Shown here: positions 54,056 to 62,864 of the stretch, in pieces
How positions within the stretch are numbered: position 1 is the first letter of the stretch
How the letters are laid out: every line of letters starts with the position of its first letter
Origin: Nitrospina sp. UBA6727
Lineage (GTDB): Bacteria > Nitrospinota > Nitrospinia > Nitrospinales > VA-1
Direction of reading: 5' to 3'
NCBI GenBank assembly: GCA_002454045.1
Contig: DKID01000002.1
Span: forward strand, 1 to 64,000
DNA length: 64,000 nucleotides
Made by a program: the position numbers and the translations under genes
Notes under the pieces: model-generated
Seen by the model: the letters and a program-made list of their open reading frames with translations, nothing else
Told to the model about the DNA's origin: nothing
Databases searched by the model: none

Positions 54056-54913
54056 ATGAAACGATGCGCGTTGTTATTTTTGGTTTTGAGTTTGGCGGGA
54101 TGCTCCATCAGCCGGATGGCGGTGCAGGCAACGTTGCCGCTGATGCGAAGTCAGATTTTGGCGATGCAGGAGGAAAGCGACCCGACCCTTGCCGAAAAAG
54201 CCATCCCCGCCAACTTGAAAATGCTGGAAGGATTCCTCAAGCAGGACCCCGACAACGTTTGGATTTTGGAAAACCTCGCCGAAGGTTTTTGCGGTTACGC
54301 GTTCAGCTTTCTGGAAGATACGGAACCCGAGCGGGCGTCGTCCTTGTATGAACGGGGGAAGGCTTACGCTCTGCGCGCGGTCGTCGTCAGGACGGGAGTG
54401 GAAAAATGGGGAGACCTCTCGTTGGACAAGTGGTCTCGTGCGTTGAGCAAGATGGAGGTCGTGCACCAGCCAACTTTGTTCTGGCTGGGGCAATGCTGGG
54501 GAGCCTGGTTGATGCAGAATCTTGACTCGGTCGAAGCCTTTGCGGACATTCCGCGTTTAGAAATCCTGATGAAAAAAGTCCACGAATTAAATCCCGCTTT
54601 TTATCACGCCGGACCGCATTTGTTTCTCGGCGCTTTTTACGGCGGACGCAGTAGAATGTTGGGAGGAAACCCGAAAAAATCCCGTCACCATTTTGAAGAA
54701 GCACTGGCGTTGACCGAAAATAAATATTTGCTGGCGCGTTTGCTTTTTGCCAAAACCTACGCGGTGCAAAATCAGGACCGGGAATTGTTTGAATTGCAAC
54801 TGCGGGAGATTTTGCGGGCTCCGCCAAATCTGTTTCCCGAGCAACGTCTTGCTAATGAAGTGGCACGCAAAAAAGCCACGCAACTTTTAAGGCAAATCGA
54901 TGAGTTATTTTAA
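54056..54913 (+). CDS. TatT, TRAP transporter T-component lipoprotein
   Basis: 285 residues, lipoprotein signal with lipobox LAGC (Cys16). TPR-like helices follow (AIPANLKMLEGFLKQDPDNVW, ENLAEGFCGYAFSF), the form of TatT, which partners the DctP binding protein in TPAT systems. It overlaps the DctP gene by 14 bases and the pair is probably one transcription unit. No DctQ or DctM genes are nearby. Confidence 0.87.
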   Translation: MKRCALLFLVLSLAGCSISRMAVQATLPLMRSQILAMQEESDPTLAEKAIPANLKMLEGFLKQDPDNVWILENLAEGFCGYAFSFLEDTEPERASSLYERGKAYALRAVVVRTGVEKWGDLSLDKWSRALSKMEVVHQPTLFWLGQCWGAWLMQNLDSVEAFADIPRLEILMKKVHELNPAFYHAGPHLFLGAFYGGRSRMLGGNPKKSRHHFEEALALTENKYLLARLLFAKTYAVQNQDRELFELQLREILRAPPNLFPEQRLANEVARKKATQLLRQIDELF

Positions 54914-55922
54914 ATTCGCCCGCCACATCCCAATATCTATCGCGATTTTTTTGGCGGTCGGCGTTGTGACGAGTCCCGCGCAAGCCGACAAAAAACACGT
55001 CATCAAGTTTGCCACGCTGGCTCCCGAAGGATCTTCGTGGATGAAATCCATGCGCGACCTCGCGGAAAAAATCAAGACGGCTACCGACGACAACGTGACG
55101 TTTCGGTTTTATCCCGGCGGCGTGTCCGGGGATGAAAAAGACGTGATTCGTAAAATGAGAATCGGACAGCTTCACGGGGCAGGCTTCACGGGAGTTGGTC
55201 TGGGGCAGATTCTGCCGGAGGTGAGGGTCCTCGATCTTCCTTTCCTGTTCAACACGGACGCGGAAATCCAACACGTGTACAACAAAATGAGCGACTATTA
55301 TGTAGCCCGGTACGAAGATAAAGGCTACGTGTTGTTGGGCTGGGTGCCGGTCGGGTGGATACATTTTTTTTCGCGGCATCCGATTCGTTCCGTAGAAGAT
55401 CTGCGCCAACTCAAACCGTGGATGTGGGAAGGTGACCCGCTGGTGGAGCAGGCGTATAAAGGGATGAAGGTTCAGCCGATTCCTCTTTCCATCACGGACG
55501 TCCTGCTCTCTTTGCAAACGGGCATGGTGGACACGGTTTATTCATCCACCCAAGGAGCCTTGATTTTCCAATGGTTCACCAAAGTGAAGTACGTTACCCG
55601 ACTGCGTATGGGCTACGCGACCGGCGGAGTTTTGATTTCCAAAAAGAAATTCGACAAACTTCCCCAACCCTATCAGGTAGCCGTGAAAAAAATTGCGGCG
55701 CAGCGTCTGCGGGAATTGGTACGTCTCATCCATGAAGACAACTTGAAAGCCGGCGAGGTGTTAGAAAAAAATAATGTGGAATGGGTGGACATTCCCGATG
55801 AAAAGGCAATGGAAGGGTTTCGCAAAGCGGGGGTCGCCGCCCGAAAAAACATGACGGGGAAATACTTCTCCCCCAAACTTTTAGACCGCGTGCTAAACCA
55901 CCTGAAAGAAATCCGCCGCTAG
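54900..55922 (+). CDS. TRAP transporter substrate-binding protein DctP
   Basis: 340 residues with a signal peptide (ISIAIFLAVGVVTSPAQA). DctP fold: HVIKFATLAPEGSSWMKSM, the basic-residue-containing FRFYPGGVSGDEKDVIRKMRIGQ, LDLPFLF, and a ligand-site arginine around residue 160-180. It captures an unknown organic acid or related ligand in the periplasm. With the TatT gene upstream this is a TPAT-type unit, but the membrane subunits must be elsewhere. Confidence 0.93.
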   Translation: MSYFKFARHIPISIAIFLAVGVVTSPAQADKKHVIKFATLAPEGSSWMKSMRDLAEKIKTATDDNVTFRFYPGGVSGDEKDVIRKMRIGQLHGAGFTGVGLGQILPEVRVLDLPFLFNTDAEIQHVYNKMSDYYVARYEDKGYVLLGWVPVGWIHFFSRHPIRSVEDLRQLKPWMWEGDPLVEQAYKGMKVQPIPLSITDVLLSLQTGMVDTVYSSTQGALIFQWFTKVKYVTRLRMGYATGGVLISKKKFDKLPQPYQVAVKKIAAQRLRELVRLIHEDNLKAGEVLEKNNVEWVDIPDEKAMEGFRKAGVAARKNMTGKYFSPKLLDRVLNHLKEIRR

Positions 55923-55944
55923 CAGACTACGTCGGATGACAAAA

Positions 55945-56511
55945 TTATTCCGCTTGGAATATGCGCAAGGATTCCAGATGAGCCAGGGTGGCCCTGAGAG
56001 TTTCCTTGGTTTTGCCCGCCAGAAAGTTTCCTCTTAAATCTAGTTTTTTTAATTTCGGAAATTTTTTTGAACCCGCCAGTGCCAAAGCTCCCGCATCCCG
56101 AACTTCATTCCATCCTAGTTGCAAAACTTCCAGCCCCGGAAAACTGGAGGAATTGGCAAACGCTAAAGTTCCTTCATCAGAAAAAAAATTATGCTTCAAG
56201 ATTAATATTTTGAGTTTTGGTAGCGGCGCGGACTGCGCCAAAATCTCGGCCCCTTTCGGACTGATGTCGTTGTATCTCAAATCGAGTTTTTGGAGTTTTT
56301 TTAGAAAGCCTTGTTGGAGGAGAATTTTCAGCCCGTCATCTCCTATCTTTTTTCCCGACAGGTCTAAAACCCGCCCGCCCGCTGACAAGTTTTCGACAAA
56401 GAGTTTTCGGTAATCCACCGTCCCCGTCAAACCAAATTGAGCATCGGTCTGATTTGGCGATAAAAGAAGGAGCGCGAAAATTAATAGAACGGCCGGCTTT
56501 CGTTTCTGCAT
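55945..56511 (-). CDS. Exported leucine-rich repeat protein
   Basis: 188 residues with a signal peptide (AVLLIFALLLLSPNQTDA). About five RNase-inhibitor-type LRRs follow, e.g. GRVLDLSGKKIGDDGLKILL and KLQKLDLRYNDISPKGAEIL. It is probably periplasmic or cell-surface. It is nine bases downstream of the next LRR gene on the same strand, and converges with DctP. Confidence 0.86.
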   Translation of the reverse strand: MQKRKPAVLLIFALLLLSPNQTDAQFGLTGTVDYRKLFVENLSAGGRVLDLSGKKIGDDGLKILLQQGFLKKLQKLDLRYNDISPKGAEILAQSAPLPKLKILILKHNFFSDEGTLAFANSSSFPGLEVLQLGWNEVRDAGALALAGSKKFPKLKKLDLRGNFLAGKTKETLRATLAHLESLRIFQAE

Positions 56512-56519
56512 TTGGAAGG

Positions 56520-57104
56520 TTAGTCCTCTGCGTCGCTGTCCTTGGCGGCTCGGGTCTTAAGTTCTTCCCAACTGCTAATCAAGTCTTCGTCGTCCTCATC
56601 CGAAACCTCTTCGTAATAAAAATCTTTCAGGTCATCCACATAAAGATGACAAAGCCGGGTGCGACATTTTGCTTTTTTAAGCGACTCAATCCCGTCACGG
56701 CGGATTCGGTTTGAGGTAATAAACAAATGTTTTAATTTTGAAAGTGTGCGAGATTCCGCAATCGCGATGGCTCCTTCATCTTCAACCAAGTTGCCATAAA
56801 GACTGAGTTTTCTCAGGTTACTCATGTGAGGAGATTCCGCAATCGCCTTGACCCCGTCGTTGCTGATGACGTTTCCATAAATATCAAGGTCTGTCAGCTG
56901 CTTGAAATTTTCCGAGTTGGCAATCGCGACGACTCCTTCGTCGCTGATATTGTTGTTGGGCAGAACCAACTTTTTCAACTGACGAAGGTCTTTCGACTGC
57001 GACAACTTGATGGCCCCCTTGTCCCCAATGTTCTGGTTACTCAGGTCGAGATTTTTTTTGTCCGGAGTCAAAAATTGCTTAATAAGATATTCGACACTTG
57101 CCAC
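56520..57104 (-). CDS. Leucine-rich repeat protein, cytoplasmic type
   Basis: 194 residues from a GTG at 57104, preceded by an AGAGGCGG ribosome site. The longer frame to 57260 starts with a translated repeat (HWVPACAGMT) and is rejected. About six LRRs follow with LDLSNQNIGDKGAIKLSQSKD-type units of 24 residues (no longer stretch quoted), then an acidic tail rich in Asp/Glu. The repeats are unusually uniform. No signal peptide, unlike the LRR gene nine bases downstream. Confidence 0.85.
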   Translation of the reverse strand: MASVEYLIKQFLTPDKKNLDLSNQNIGDKGAIKLSQSKDLRQLKKLVLPNNNISDEGVVAIANSENFKQLTDLDIYGNVISNDGVKAIAESPHMSNLRKLSLYGNLVEDEGAIAIAESRTLSKLKHLFITSNRIRRDGIESLKKAKCRTRLCHLYVDDLKDFYYEEVSDEDDEDLISSWEELKTRAAKDSDAED

Positions 57105-57222
57105 GACCAACCGCCTCTGCGCACATTGAAAGATGAATTCAGGAGCTCGAGATTGTAACACATCCTCGCCCAACTTTTCCCGCAACGGCGCGATGACGGC
57201 GATGTGACGGTGACGCACCACC

Positions 57223-57255
57223 GCCGTCATTCCAGCACACGCTGGAACCCAGTGA
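57223..57255. repeat. Palindromic repeat element
   Basis: TTCCAGC (57230-57236) and GCTGGAA (57241-57247) form a perfect 7+7 inverted repeat with loop ACAC inside CCGTCATTCCAGCACACG and the following GAACCC. This is the widespread intergenic palindrome whose translation reads WVPACAGMT. It lies between the LRR gene and the CCA-adding enzyme gene. Confidence 0.75.
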
Positions 57256-57302
57256 AACATGCGTCAGCGGGGGAATTTTCTACTTGCGGGAAATTTTCCG
57301 CG

Positions 57303-58643
57303 TCATGGTTTTAAGAATTGTTCTTCAACCAAAGCCACTTCTTCTTCCCGCGTTTTCACTCTGCCCATCACCCGCGCCTCCCGAAGCGCATCGAACACGG
57401 ACTGAAAAACCGGGCCGGGATTCATACCCATTTTCACCAGATCATCCCCCGTCAACGAAGGCTGCGACTTGCCTTGATACTGGGTAAAATAAATATTCGC
57501 GTACCGCTTAATCTCGCTTGAAGAAGATAACGCCACCAAAAAAATTACCGCGTCGATAGAAAGGTCGGCAAAGGTGCGGCAGACCTCTTTTGGTTCCCAT
57601 TCCTTTTGAAACTGCAGCCGTCGCAAACTCGCGCGGCAGGTGGTTCTATCCCGCTCCAGCGAATTTTTCATCCGCGCTGAAAGTTGGAGACGGTCAGCCG
57701 CTTTTAAAAACGCATCTTCCTCCAGAAAATAAAACAGCGCCAAAAAATAAACGCGCCAGATTTCCGGTTCCCGCGGAAGAGTGATCGTGCTCGCCCAGGA
57801 AAACACCGAGCCCAGCCTTTCTAAAGTCTCAACCTCTTCGCGGTCTTTCAACATTTCCGGGGAAACGAACTGAAGCAGGTCAAGCTCCCGCATTCTGCGG
57901 ATGCAATGCATCGGGCGTTTCTCTTTGACGAGCAGTTTGATCTCGTTGAACAAACGCGTGCCGCTTAAAGAATCGACCGCACGCTTTTTGATGGCGGCGC
58001 GCATAAGCGACTCCGTCTGCTTGCCTATCTTGAAACCAAACCGTTGCTCAAACCGTATAGCCCTGAATAGCCTGCAGGGGTCATCGATGAAACTCAAGTC
58101 GTGCAGGATATGAATTTCCCGATTTTTTAAATCCGCCGCGGCGTTAAAAAAATCGATCAGGCAGAACGCATCCACGCCCGTCAACTTAACCGCCATGCAG
58201 TTGATGGTGAAGTCACGGCGGAAAAGGTCAGACGTGACCGAACCTTTTTCCACTGTGGGCAAAGCGCCGGGGTGCTGGTAATATTCCACGCGCGCTGTGG
58301 CAACGTCTATACGACAACCATCGGGGAGGGTCACCACGGACGTCCCGAATTTTTCATGCGACTTCACCGCGCCGCCAAATTCTTCGGCGAGATGGACGGC
58401 GAAGGGAATCCCATCCCCTTCGGCGACGACATCAATATCCTGATTGGGAATATTCAAAAGCAAGTCCCGCACGAAACCGCCGACCACGTAGACGGACATG
58501 TCGCGACGTTCTCCAACCTGAGCAACGCGTTCAAGAAGTCCGAAAACATTTTCGTCCAACCTTGCCTTGATCAAACTCTTCACGCTTTGCGGTTTTCCCT
58601 TTTGTTCTGAATTTAATTTTTGCCGCATATAACTGGAGACCAT
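57303..58643 (-). CDS. CCA-adding tRNA nucleotidyltransferase family protein
   Basis: 446 residues from the ATG at 58643 (ATGs at 58652 and 58628 are alternatives and none has a clear ribosome site). The class II nucleotidyltransferase head is present: VYVVGGFVRDLLL, then DIDVVAEGDG with the metal-binding aspartates, and RRDFTINCMAVKL. The RNA-binding helical part follows (DDPCRLFRAIRFEQRF). CCA-adding, A-adding and poly(A) polymerase activities cannot be separated by eye. It lacks the DHH/CBS extension found in some relatives. Confidence 0.9.
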   Translation of the reverse strand: MVSSYMRQKLNSEQKGKPQSVKSLIKARLDENVFGLLERVAQVGERRDMSVYVVGGFVRDLLLNIPNQDIDVVAEGDGIPFAVHLAEEFGGAVKSHEKFGTSVVTLPDGCRIDVATARVEYYQHPGALPTVEKGSVTSDLFRRDFTINCMAVKLTGVDAFCLIDFFNAAADLKNREIHILHDLSFIDDPCRLFRAIRFEQRFGFKIGKQTESLMRAAIKKRAVDSLSGTRLFNEIKLLVKEKRPMHCIRRMRELDLLQFVSPEMLKDREEVETLERLGSVFSWASTITLPREPEIWRVYFLALFYFLEEDAFLKAADRLQLSARMKNSLERDRTTCRASLRRLQFQKEWEPKEVCRTFADLSIDAVIFLVALSSSSEIKRYANIYFTQYQGKSQPSLTGDDLVKMGMNPGPVFQSVFDALREARVMGRVKTREEEVALVEEQFLKP

Positions 58644-58800
58644 GGAATGCATATCTGATGAATTTCCAGAACCATCAAGGTACACTCTCCCGGTGTTGGA
58701 GGAATATTTTCTCAAACAAAATTCTGGTTGCGGATATTGTTGAAGCCATTGTACACTCCCCCCAAAACGCGACACCATTTATTTTACATAAGGAGGATGG

Positions 58801-59181
58801 ATGATGAAATTTTCGGCGGTATCGGTTTTTCTGATTTTGCTGATGGTAGGAGGGTGTGCATCTCCAGCGAAAGACGTGGGAAAGGCCTATGTTTCGTCAA
58901 AAAAATATAAAAACTACACGTGTGAAGAATTGCACGCAGAAGCAGACCATATCAGTTACGAGGTTACCAAGTTGGCTCAATCCTTGGATAAGGAAGCGGC
59001 CAAAGATAACGCCCAAGCGGCTGGATTTACCGTGCTTGGCTTCTTTACTCTCGGACTCGGATGGGCGGGGCTTGCCACTTTGGAAGGTGGTGACGGCCCT
59101 GAAGCCGTGGAATATTCCAGACTAAAAGGAGAGTTTGAGGCTGTTCGACAAATGGCAACCGAAAAGAAGTGTCGTTTATAA
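58801..59181 (+). CDS. Small lipoprotein
   Basis: 126 residues with a lipoprotein signal (LILLMVGGC, lipobox cysteine about residue 19). A short hydrophobic helix (FTVLGFFTLGLGWAGLATL) lies near 75-95, and charged helices flank it. AGGAGG precedes two ATGs; the second (58804) has better spacing. No known family. An intrinsic terminator follows. Confidence 0.8.
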   Translation: MMKFSAVSVFLILLMVGGCASPAKDVGKAYVSSKKYKNYTCEELHAEADHISYEVTKLAQSLDKEAAKDNAQAAGFTVLGFFTLGLGWAGLATLEGGDGPEAVEYSRLKGEFEAVRQMATEKKCRL

Positions 59182-59201
59182 TGAGTTAGTTGAAACGCAA
59201 A

Positions 59202-59231
59202 AGCGGGCGCCAACGGTGTCTGCTTTTTTTT
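59202..59231 (+). terminator. Intrinsic terminator after the lipoprotein gene
   Basis: AGCGGGCGCC-AAC-GGTGTCTGCT (ten-pair stem with three G-T pairs) followed by a T-tract, 20 bases past the stop. Confidence 0.75.
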
Positions 59232-59283
59232 ATTTTTGTTGCACCCGCCGTGGCGCACGATGGCGCGGCGGCGGGCGGCGCGC

Positions 59284-59793
59284 CTATTTTTTATTATCCA
59301 CGCGAAGCTGGTTGACGAAGGGAAGGGTTTGCGGGAGGGTGCAAAGTTTGTTGTCGCAAGCCCGATATAGCAGTCGCCCTTTTATGGGATGACTTCCTAC
59401 CGCAACTTTTTTGGGAACTTGAAAACTTTTGTGGAACTCCGCGGTGCGCGTATGAGCCTTGACCATTTTTGCTTGCGCATCGTCGCGAATCAGGCTCGGC
59501 GAAGATTCCTGCCAGTCGCCAGCGTTTTCGAAAACATTGTCCTCGAGAACAATTTGAGTCGCCAATAATTCGTTGCCGTCCAAAGGTCGTAGCGAATAAA
59601 TATGCCAACCCTCTTCAATCTGTACAGATAGGTACAACTTGAACTTGTCTCCCGGATGGACGGGGTCGCTGTCCGTCATGGTCGCGAGTTTCATCCTGGG
59701 GGCGGATGGAGGCGTAAGGGTTGCGAGCGCGCCCGGCTCTGCGAATGAATGAACGGGTACTCCGGCCAGAATAAAAATCAATATCCTGATCAT
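59284..59793 (-). CDS. DsbD alpha-domain-like exported protein
   Basis: 169 residues with a signal peptide (to about residue 18, VHSFAEPG). The DsbD N-terminal domain is recognisable: EEGWHIYSL and RACDNKLCTLP with C146 and C151 (CX4C). In full DsbD this domain passes electrons to periplasmic partners; here it stands alone without the membrane or thioredoxin parts. It follows the DsbA-like gene on the same strand after 24 bases. Confidence 0.85.
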   Translation of the reverse strand: MIRILIFILAGVPVHSFAEPGALATLTPPSAPRMKLATMTDSDPVHPGDKFKLYLSVQIEEGWHIYSLRPLDGNELLATQIVLEDNVFENAGDWQESSPSLIRDDAQAKMVKAHTRTAEFHKSFQVPKKVAVGSHPIKGRLLYRACDNKLCTLPQTLPFVNQLRVDNKK

Positions 59794-59817
59794 GGTCGTG
59801 GGCGAGACGGCAAAAAG

Positions 59818-60903
59818 TTATTGGTTTAACTTGGTTTCGTTGCGGGTGGAGGCAAGAAATTGTTCGATAACTTGGACAAACTTTTCTTCTGGAACTGCGC
59901 CGTAAAACATTTTCCCAGACACGATTCTGGACTCCGGATCATAGGCTCCCAAAATGAAAGTCGGGGTTCCCTGTATTCCTAGTTTGACCCCTTCGCGAAT
60001 ATCATTTTGCACCCGCTGTTCATATTTTCCTTGTCGCCAACAGGTTTCAAAAGTTTGTATATCGTCGACGCCCGCAAGCTTGACTAACTCCATAATCTTT
60101 TTTTCGTCCGCGACGTTGGAAATACTTTTATAGAAAAGATTCTGGAGTTCCCAAAATTTATTTTGGTCCCTGGCGCATTCAACGGCATGGGCTAGAATCT
60201 TCGCCTCTTTGTGGAAGGGGAGCGGGAAATGCCGATAGCCAAACTGAACTTCGTCGGAATATAATTTCCTGAGCCGGTGTAAAGTAGTTTGCACCCGCTT
60301 ACAAAACGGGCATTGAAAATCGGAGTATTCCAATACAAACACCCGCTGGTCTGGGGGGACTCGTTCCTCCGTCCACAACATGGCCGTGCCCACCTCCGCC
60401 ACCAAATGAAAATCGTTGGGGGGCGTTAAGTAAACCTTAGCCCAGCCTTGCCGAACCGCGTGCTGATATTGCCGTCCGACATGAACCTGCAGAAAACTTG
60501 TTTCCAAATAGTCCCGGATTTCGGCGCTCACCTTGGACAAGTCCCCCAACTCTTTGATGCTGGAATTGCCTTCATAAAACTTTTTGATTTCCGCCTCCGT
60601 CACTTTTGGAGCTTGCTCTGCTTCCAATTCCGGATGCTTCTCGACGAGTTTGTCGAGGATTTTTTTCTGCAAGGAGCGGTTCTGCATTTCGTACAACTGC
60701 GCGAGAGTTTCTTGAATGCGAGCGTGCTTAATGTCGTCGAGGTAAATAGGTTCGCCGTCCACTTCGGCGACTATCGGATTGTTCGAGTAAGCGGGGGTTT
60801 TGATTCCGTCCGCAAACACTTCGGTAGTCATAACGGCGAACAGCGCGAAGGCGACCGCGAAAATTTTTCTGACTATGAATTTGCGGGGAAGACGAAAAAC
60901 CAT
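59818..60903 (-). CDS. SurA-like N-domain fused to DsbA-like thioredoxin
   Basis: 361 residues from the ATG at 60903; the frame extends to 61008. Signal peptide RKIFAVAFALFAVMTTEVFA. The N-terminal third (VAEVDGEPIYLDDI, QKKILDKLVEKHP, TEAEIKKFYE) resembles the SurA/PpiC chaperone N-domain. A DsbA-type thioredoxin domain follows with C198PFC201 and GTPTFILG. A periplasmic folding role (disulfide formation or isomerisation) is inferred. No rotamase domain is present. Confidence 0.85.
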   Translation of the reverse strand: MVFRLPRKFIVRKIFAVAFALFAVMTTEVFADGIKTPAYSNNPIVAEVDGEPIYLDDIKHARIQETLAQLYEMQNRSLQKKILDKLVEKHPELEAEQAPKVTEAEIKKFYEGNSSIKELGDLSKVSAEIRDYLETSFLQVHVGRQYQHAVRQGWAKVYLTPPNDFHLVAEVGTAMLWTEERVPPDQRVFVLEYSDFQCPFCKRVQTTLHRLRKLYSDEVQFGYRHFPLPFHKEAKILAHAVECARDQNKFWELQNLFYKSISNVADEKKIMELVKLAGVDDIQTFETCWRQGKYEQRVQNDIREGVKLGIQGTPTFILGAYDPESRIVSGKMFYGAVPEEKFVQVIEQFLASTRNETKLNQ

Positions 60904-61038
60904 CGGAACTTTATAAAGAAAGGCAAGCCCGTGCTGAAGGGTCATGGAAATAATAAAACGTCTGACACTGATAGCAACATTATCCACTAGTCCCCCCGTG
61001 AAACGCAATCCATTATTTCGCGTTAAAAATTTGACCGA

Positions 61039-61941
61039 TTAATTTTTTCCGTGCTGTTCGGGATTGAGAAATTTGTGGCAGTTTTCGGCTAGTTGCATGA
61101 AGGCTTTGGCGGCGACGGAATCGGGACGGGATAAAACAACGGGGTCGCCTCTATCAGAGTTGGCGACGATTTCCCCGTCAAGTGGAATGCTACCGAGATA
61201 GGGCAACACTAGTTCTTCCGCTAACTTTTTCCCGCCGCCTTTTTTGAACACGTCGATTTTTTCGTTGCAATGCGGGCAAGCCATCGTGCTCATGTTTTCA
61301 ATTATCCCCACTATCGGGACGTTGCTGTCGCGGGCGAAAGAAATCATTTTTCGTGCATCCAGAATCGCCAAGTCTTGCGGGGTTGTGACGATGACGGCGC
61401 CGTCAACTTCGCCGATAAAATCGATGATCGTGATTTGTTCATTGCCCGTGCCGGGCGGAAGGTCGAACAGGAGATAATCCAATGCTCCCCAACTTATGTT
61501 TCCCAGCAACTCAATGATGAAGTCGTACTTGACGGCGTCCCGCCAAGCGATGTGCATGTTGGGGTCTTCGATGAGAAACCCTAACGAAGCCACCTTCAGA
61601 CCGTTGCGGGTTTCATAAGGGTCGATGCCGGTGTCCGTGGCTTTCAATCGGACGTCCTCGGCCCGCAACAATTTCGGGATGTTGGGACCGTGAAGGTCGG
61701 CATCCGCCAACCCGACGGCAAAACCTTTTTCCACCAAGGCGACGGCGAGGTTAGTGGTTACGGTGCTTTTGCCGACTCCGCCTTTGTTGCTGCCGATGAT
61801 GAGTTTGTGCTTGATGTCATTCATCCGCTTGTTGACAAGCCAGCGGTTGTGCTCGTTTTTGTCGGCTTTGCAGTCGGTCTCGTTATTAAACTCACACATT
61901 TCGCACGTGTGAAGCAATCGACAATCTCCGGTAACTACCAT
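61039..61941 (-). CDS. Mrp/NBP35-family P-loop ATPase
   Basis: 300 residues. An N-terminal cysteine cluster C7-x5-C13-x2-C16-x7-C24 precedes the deviant Walker A GSNKGGVGKST (50-60), and the C-terminal half has ACPHCNEK and GSIPLDGEIV. This family assembles or carries Fe-S clusters (ApbC/Mrp). The N-terminal cluster recalls eukaryotic Nbp35, though its spacing differs. AGGAGG lies upstream of the ATG and a promoter candidate is at 62021. Confidence 0.93.
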   Translation of the reverse strand: MVVTGDCRLLHTCEMCEFNNETDCKADKNEHNRWLVNKRMNDIKHKLIIGSNKGGVGKSTVTTNLAVALVEKGFAVGLADADLHGPNIPKLLRAEDVRLKATDTGIDPYETRNGLKVASLGFLIEDPNMHIAWRDAVKYDFIIELLGNISWGALDYLLFDLPPGTGNEQITIIDFIGEVDGAVIVTTPQDLAILDARKMISFARDSNVPIVGIIENMSTMACPHCNEKIDVFKKGGGKKLAEELVLPYLGSIPLDGEIVANSDRGDPVVLSRPDSVAAKAFMQLAENCHKFLNPEQHGKN

Positions 61942-62020
61942 ACGAAACCTCCTAAAAAACTACACGGGCATTGTCCTTTACGCCGACATGCTCCTGAGGG
62001 GGAATGGAACCTGAACAAAA

Positions 62021-62049
62021 AGGTTATGGAACTCGTATGCCGATGTCAA
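62021..62049 (-). promoter_or_regulatory. Promoter candidate for the Mrp ATPase gene
   Basis: Minus strand TTGACA and TAACCT with 17-base spacing, about 80 bases upstream of the start codon. Confidence 0.55.
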
Positions 62050-62145
62050 GAAAATATAAAGCGAAAACCACGCGACGCTCGCCGCGGAATATTTTTTTAT
62101 GGTAGCATGGTCAATCACTAACACGAACATTGAGGAGTTCAAGAA

Positions 62146-62559
62146 ATGAAAAGTACTTATTTAAAATTAGTTATGTTGCTCGTCTGCCTTTTTGTCATCG
62201 GAGTGACCCGTGCTTTCGCGGGCGACGCCGTGACGATCACCGACCCGCCAAATGGCGCCATGGTTTCCAGCCCGGTAAAAGTGTGCATGGCTACGGAAGG
62301 GGTTAAGGTTCAACCCGCCAAGAAGGGGGTCAACGCGGGCAAAGGTCATCACCACATTATCGTCGACATGAACTTGCCGATGGACCTGAGCAAACCGATT
62401 GGGAAAGATGCGCATCACATCCACATGGGAGATGGCTCCACTTGCAAGAAAATCAAACTCTCCCCCGGCAAGCACATCATCCGCACATTGTTTGCCAAAG
62501 GCAATCACGTTCCCTACAACCCGGCTTTGACTTCAACAGTGACGGTCAACGTTAGATAG
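62146..62559 (+). CDS. Exported DUF4399 protein
   Basis: 137 residues with a signal peptide (KLVMLLVCLFVIGVTRAFAG). The DUF4399 domain follows: ITDPPNGAMVSSPVKVCMA, GKGHHHIIVD, GDGSTCKKIKLSPGKHIIRTL. It has two cysteines and a histidine-rich loop, so metal binding is possible. Function unknown. A GAGGAG ribosome site precedes it and a strong terminator follows. Confidence 0.9.
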   Translation: MKSTYLKLVMLLVCLFVIGVTRAFAGDAVTITDPPNGAMVSSPVKVCMATEGVKVQPAKKGVNAGKGHHHIIVDMNLPMDLSKPIGKDAHHIHMGDGSTCKKIKLSPGKHIIRTLFAKGNHVPYNPALTSTVTVNVR

Positions 62560-62570
62560 AGGACATCAGC

Positions 62571-62611
62571 AATCCGGGTCGGTTGAGTTTTAGCCGACCC
62601 GGATTTTTTTT
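62571..62611 (+). terminator. Intrinsic terminator after the DUF4399 gene
   Basis: AATCCGGGTCGG...CCGACCCGGATT with a short loop and a run of T, starting 12 bases past the stop. Confidence 0.88.
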
Positions 62612-62864
62612 CGGCTTGACGATGAGCATCCGCAACATCGACGGCCAGAACCGACGCCGTCATCGCCGCCGCGTCGCCGTTACCCCGCGCGCTCCCGCCG
62701 TCACCGTCACGCCGTCATCATCGCCGTCACTTCGGAAAATGTATGCGGCGGTGTCTGCGACCGAAACCAACGCCGTCTGCTTCGGCAAGAAAACGTGTGC
62801 CGCGGCGTCCGCATCGAAAAGAAAACGTAGCGCCCAACAAGTCATTCGTGAACGCTCGCGGGAA
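62612..62864. other. GC-rich spacer with CGCCGTC-like repeats
   Basis: About 250 bases between the DUF4399 gene and the desaturase. They contain repeated GCCGTC, CGCCGTC and CGTCACGCC units and no supported gene; the frames through it have arginine/alanine-rich, non-protein-like composition. Confidence 0.5.

Noticed and set aside
57104..57260. N-terminal extension of the LRR gene (HWVPACAGMT...)
   Set aside because: It is the translation of a palindromic repeat; GTG at 57104 has a ribosome site and a sensible start.
62583..62864. Large plus-strand frame 62583-63524
   Set aside because: Runs through the terminator and antisense to the desaturase, with arginine-rich, non-protein-like composition.
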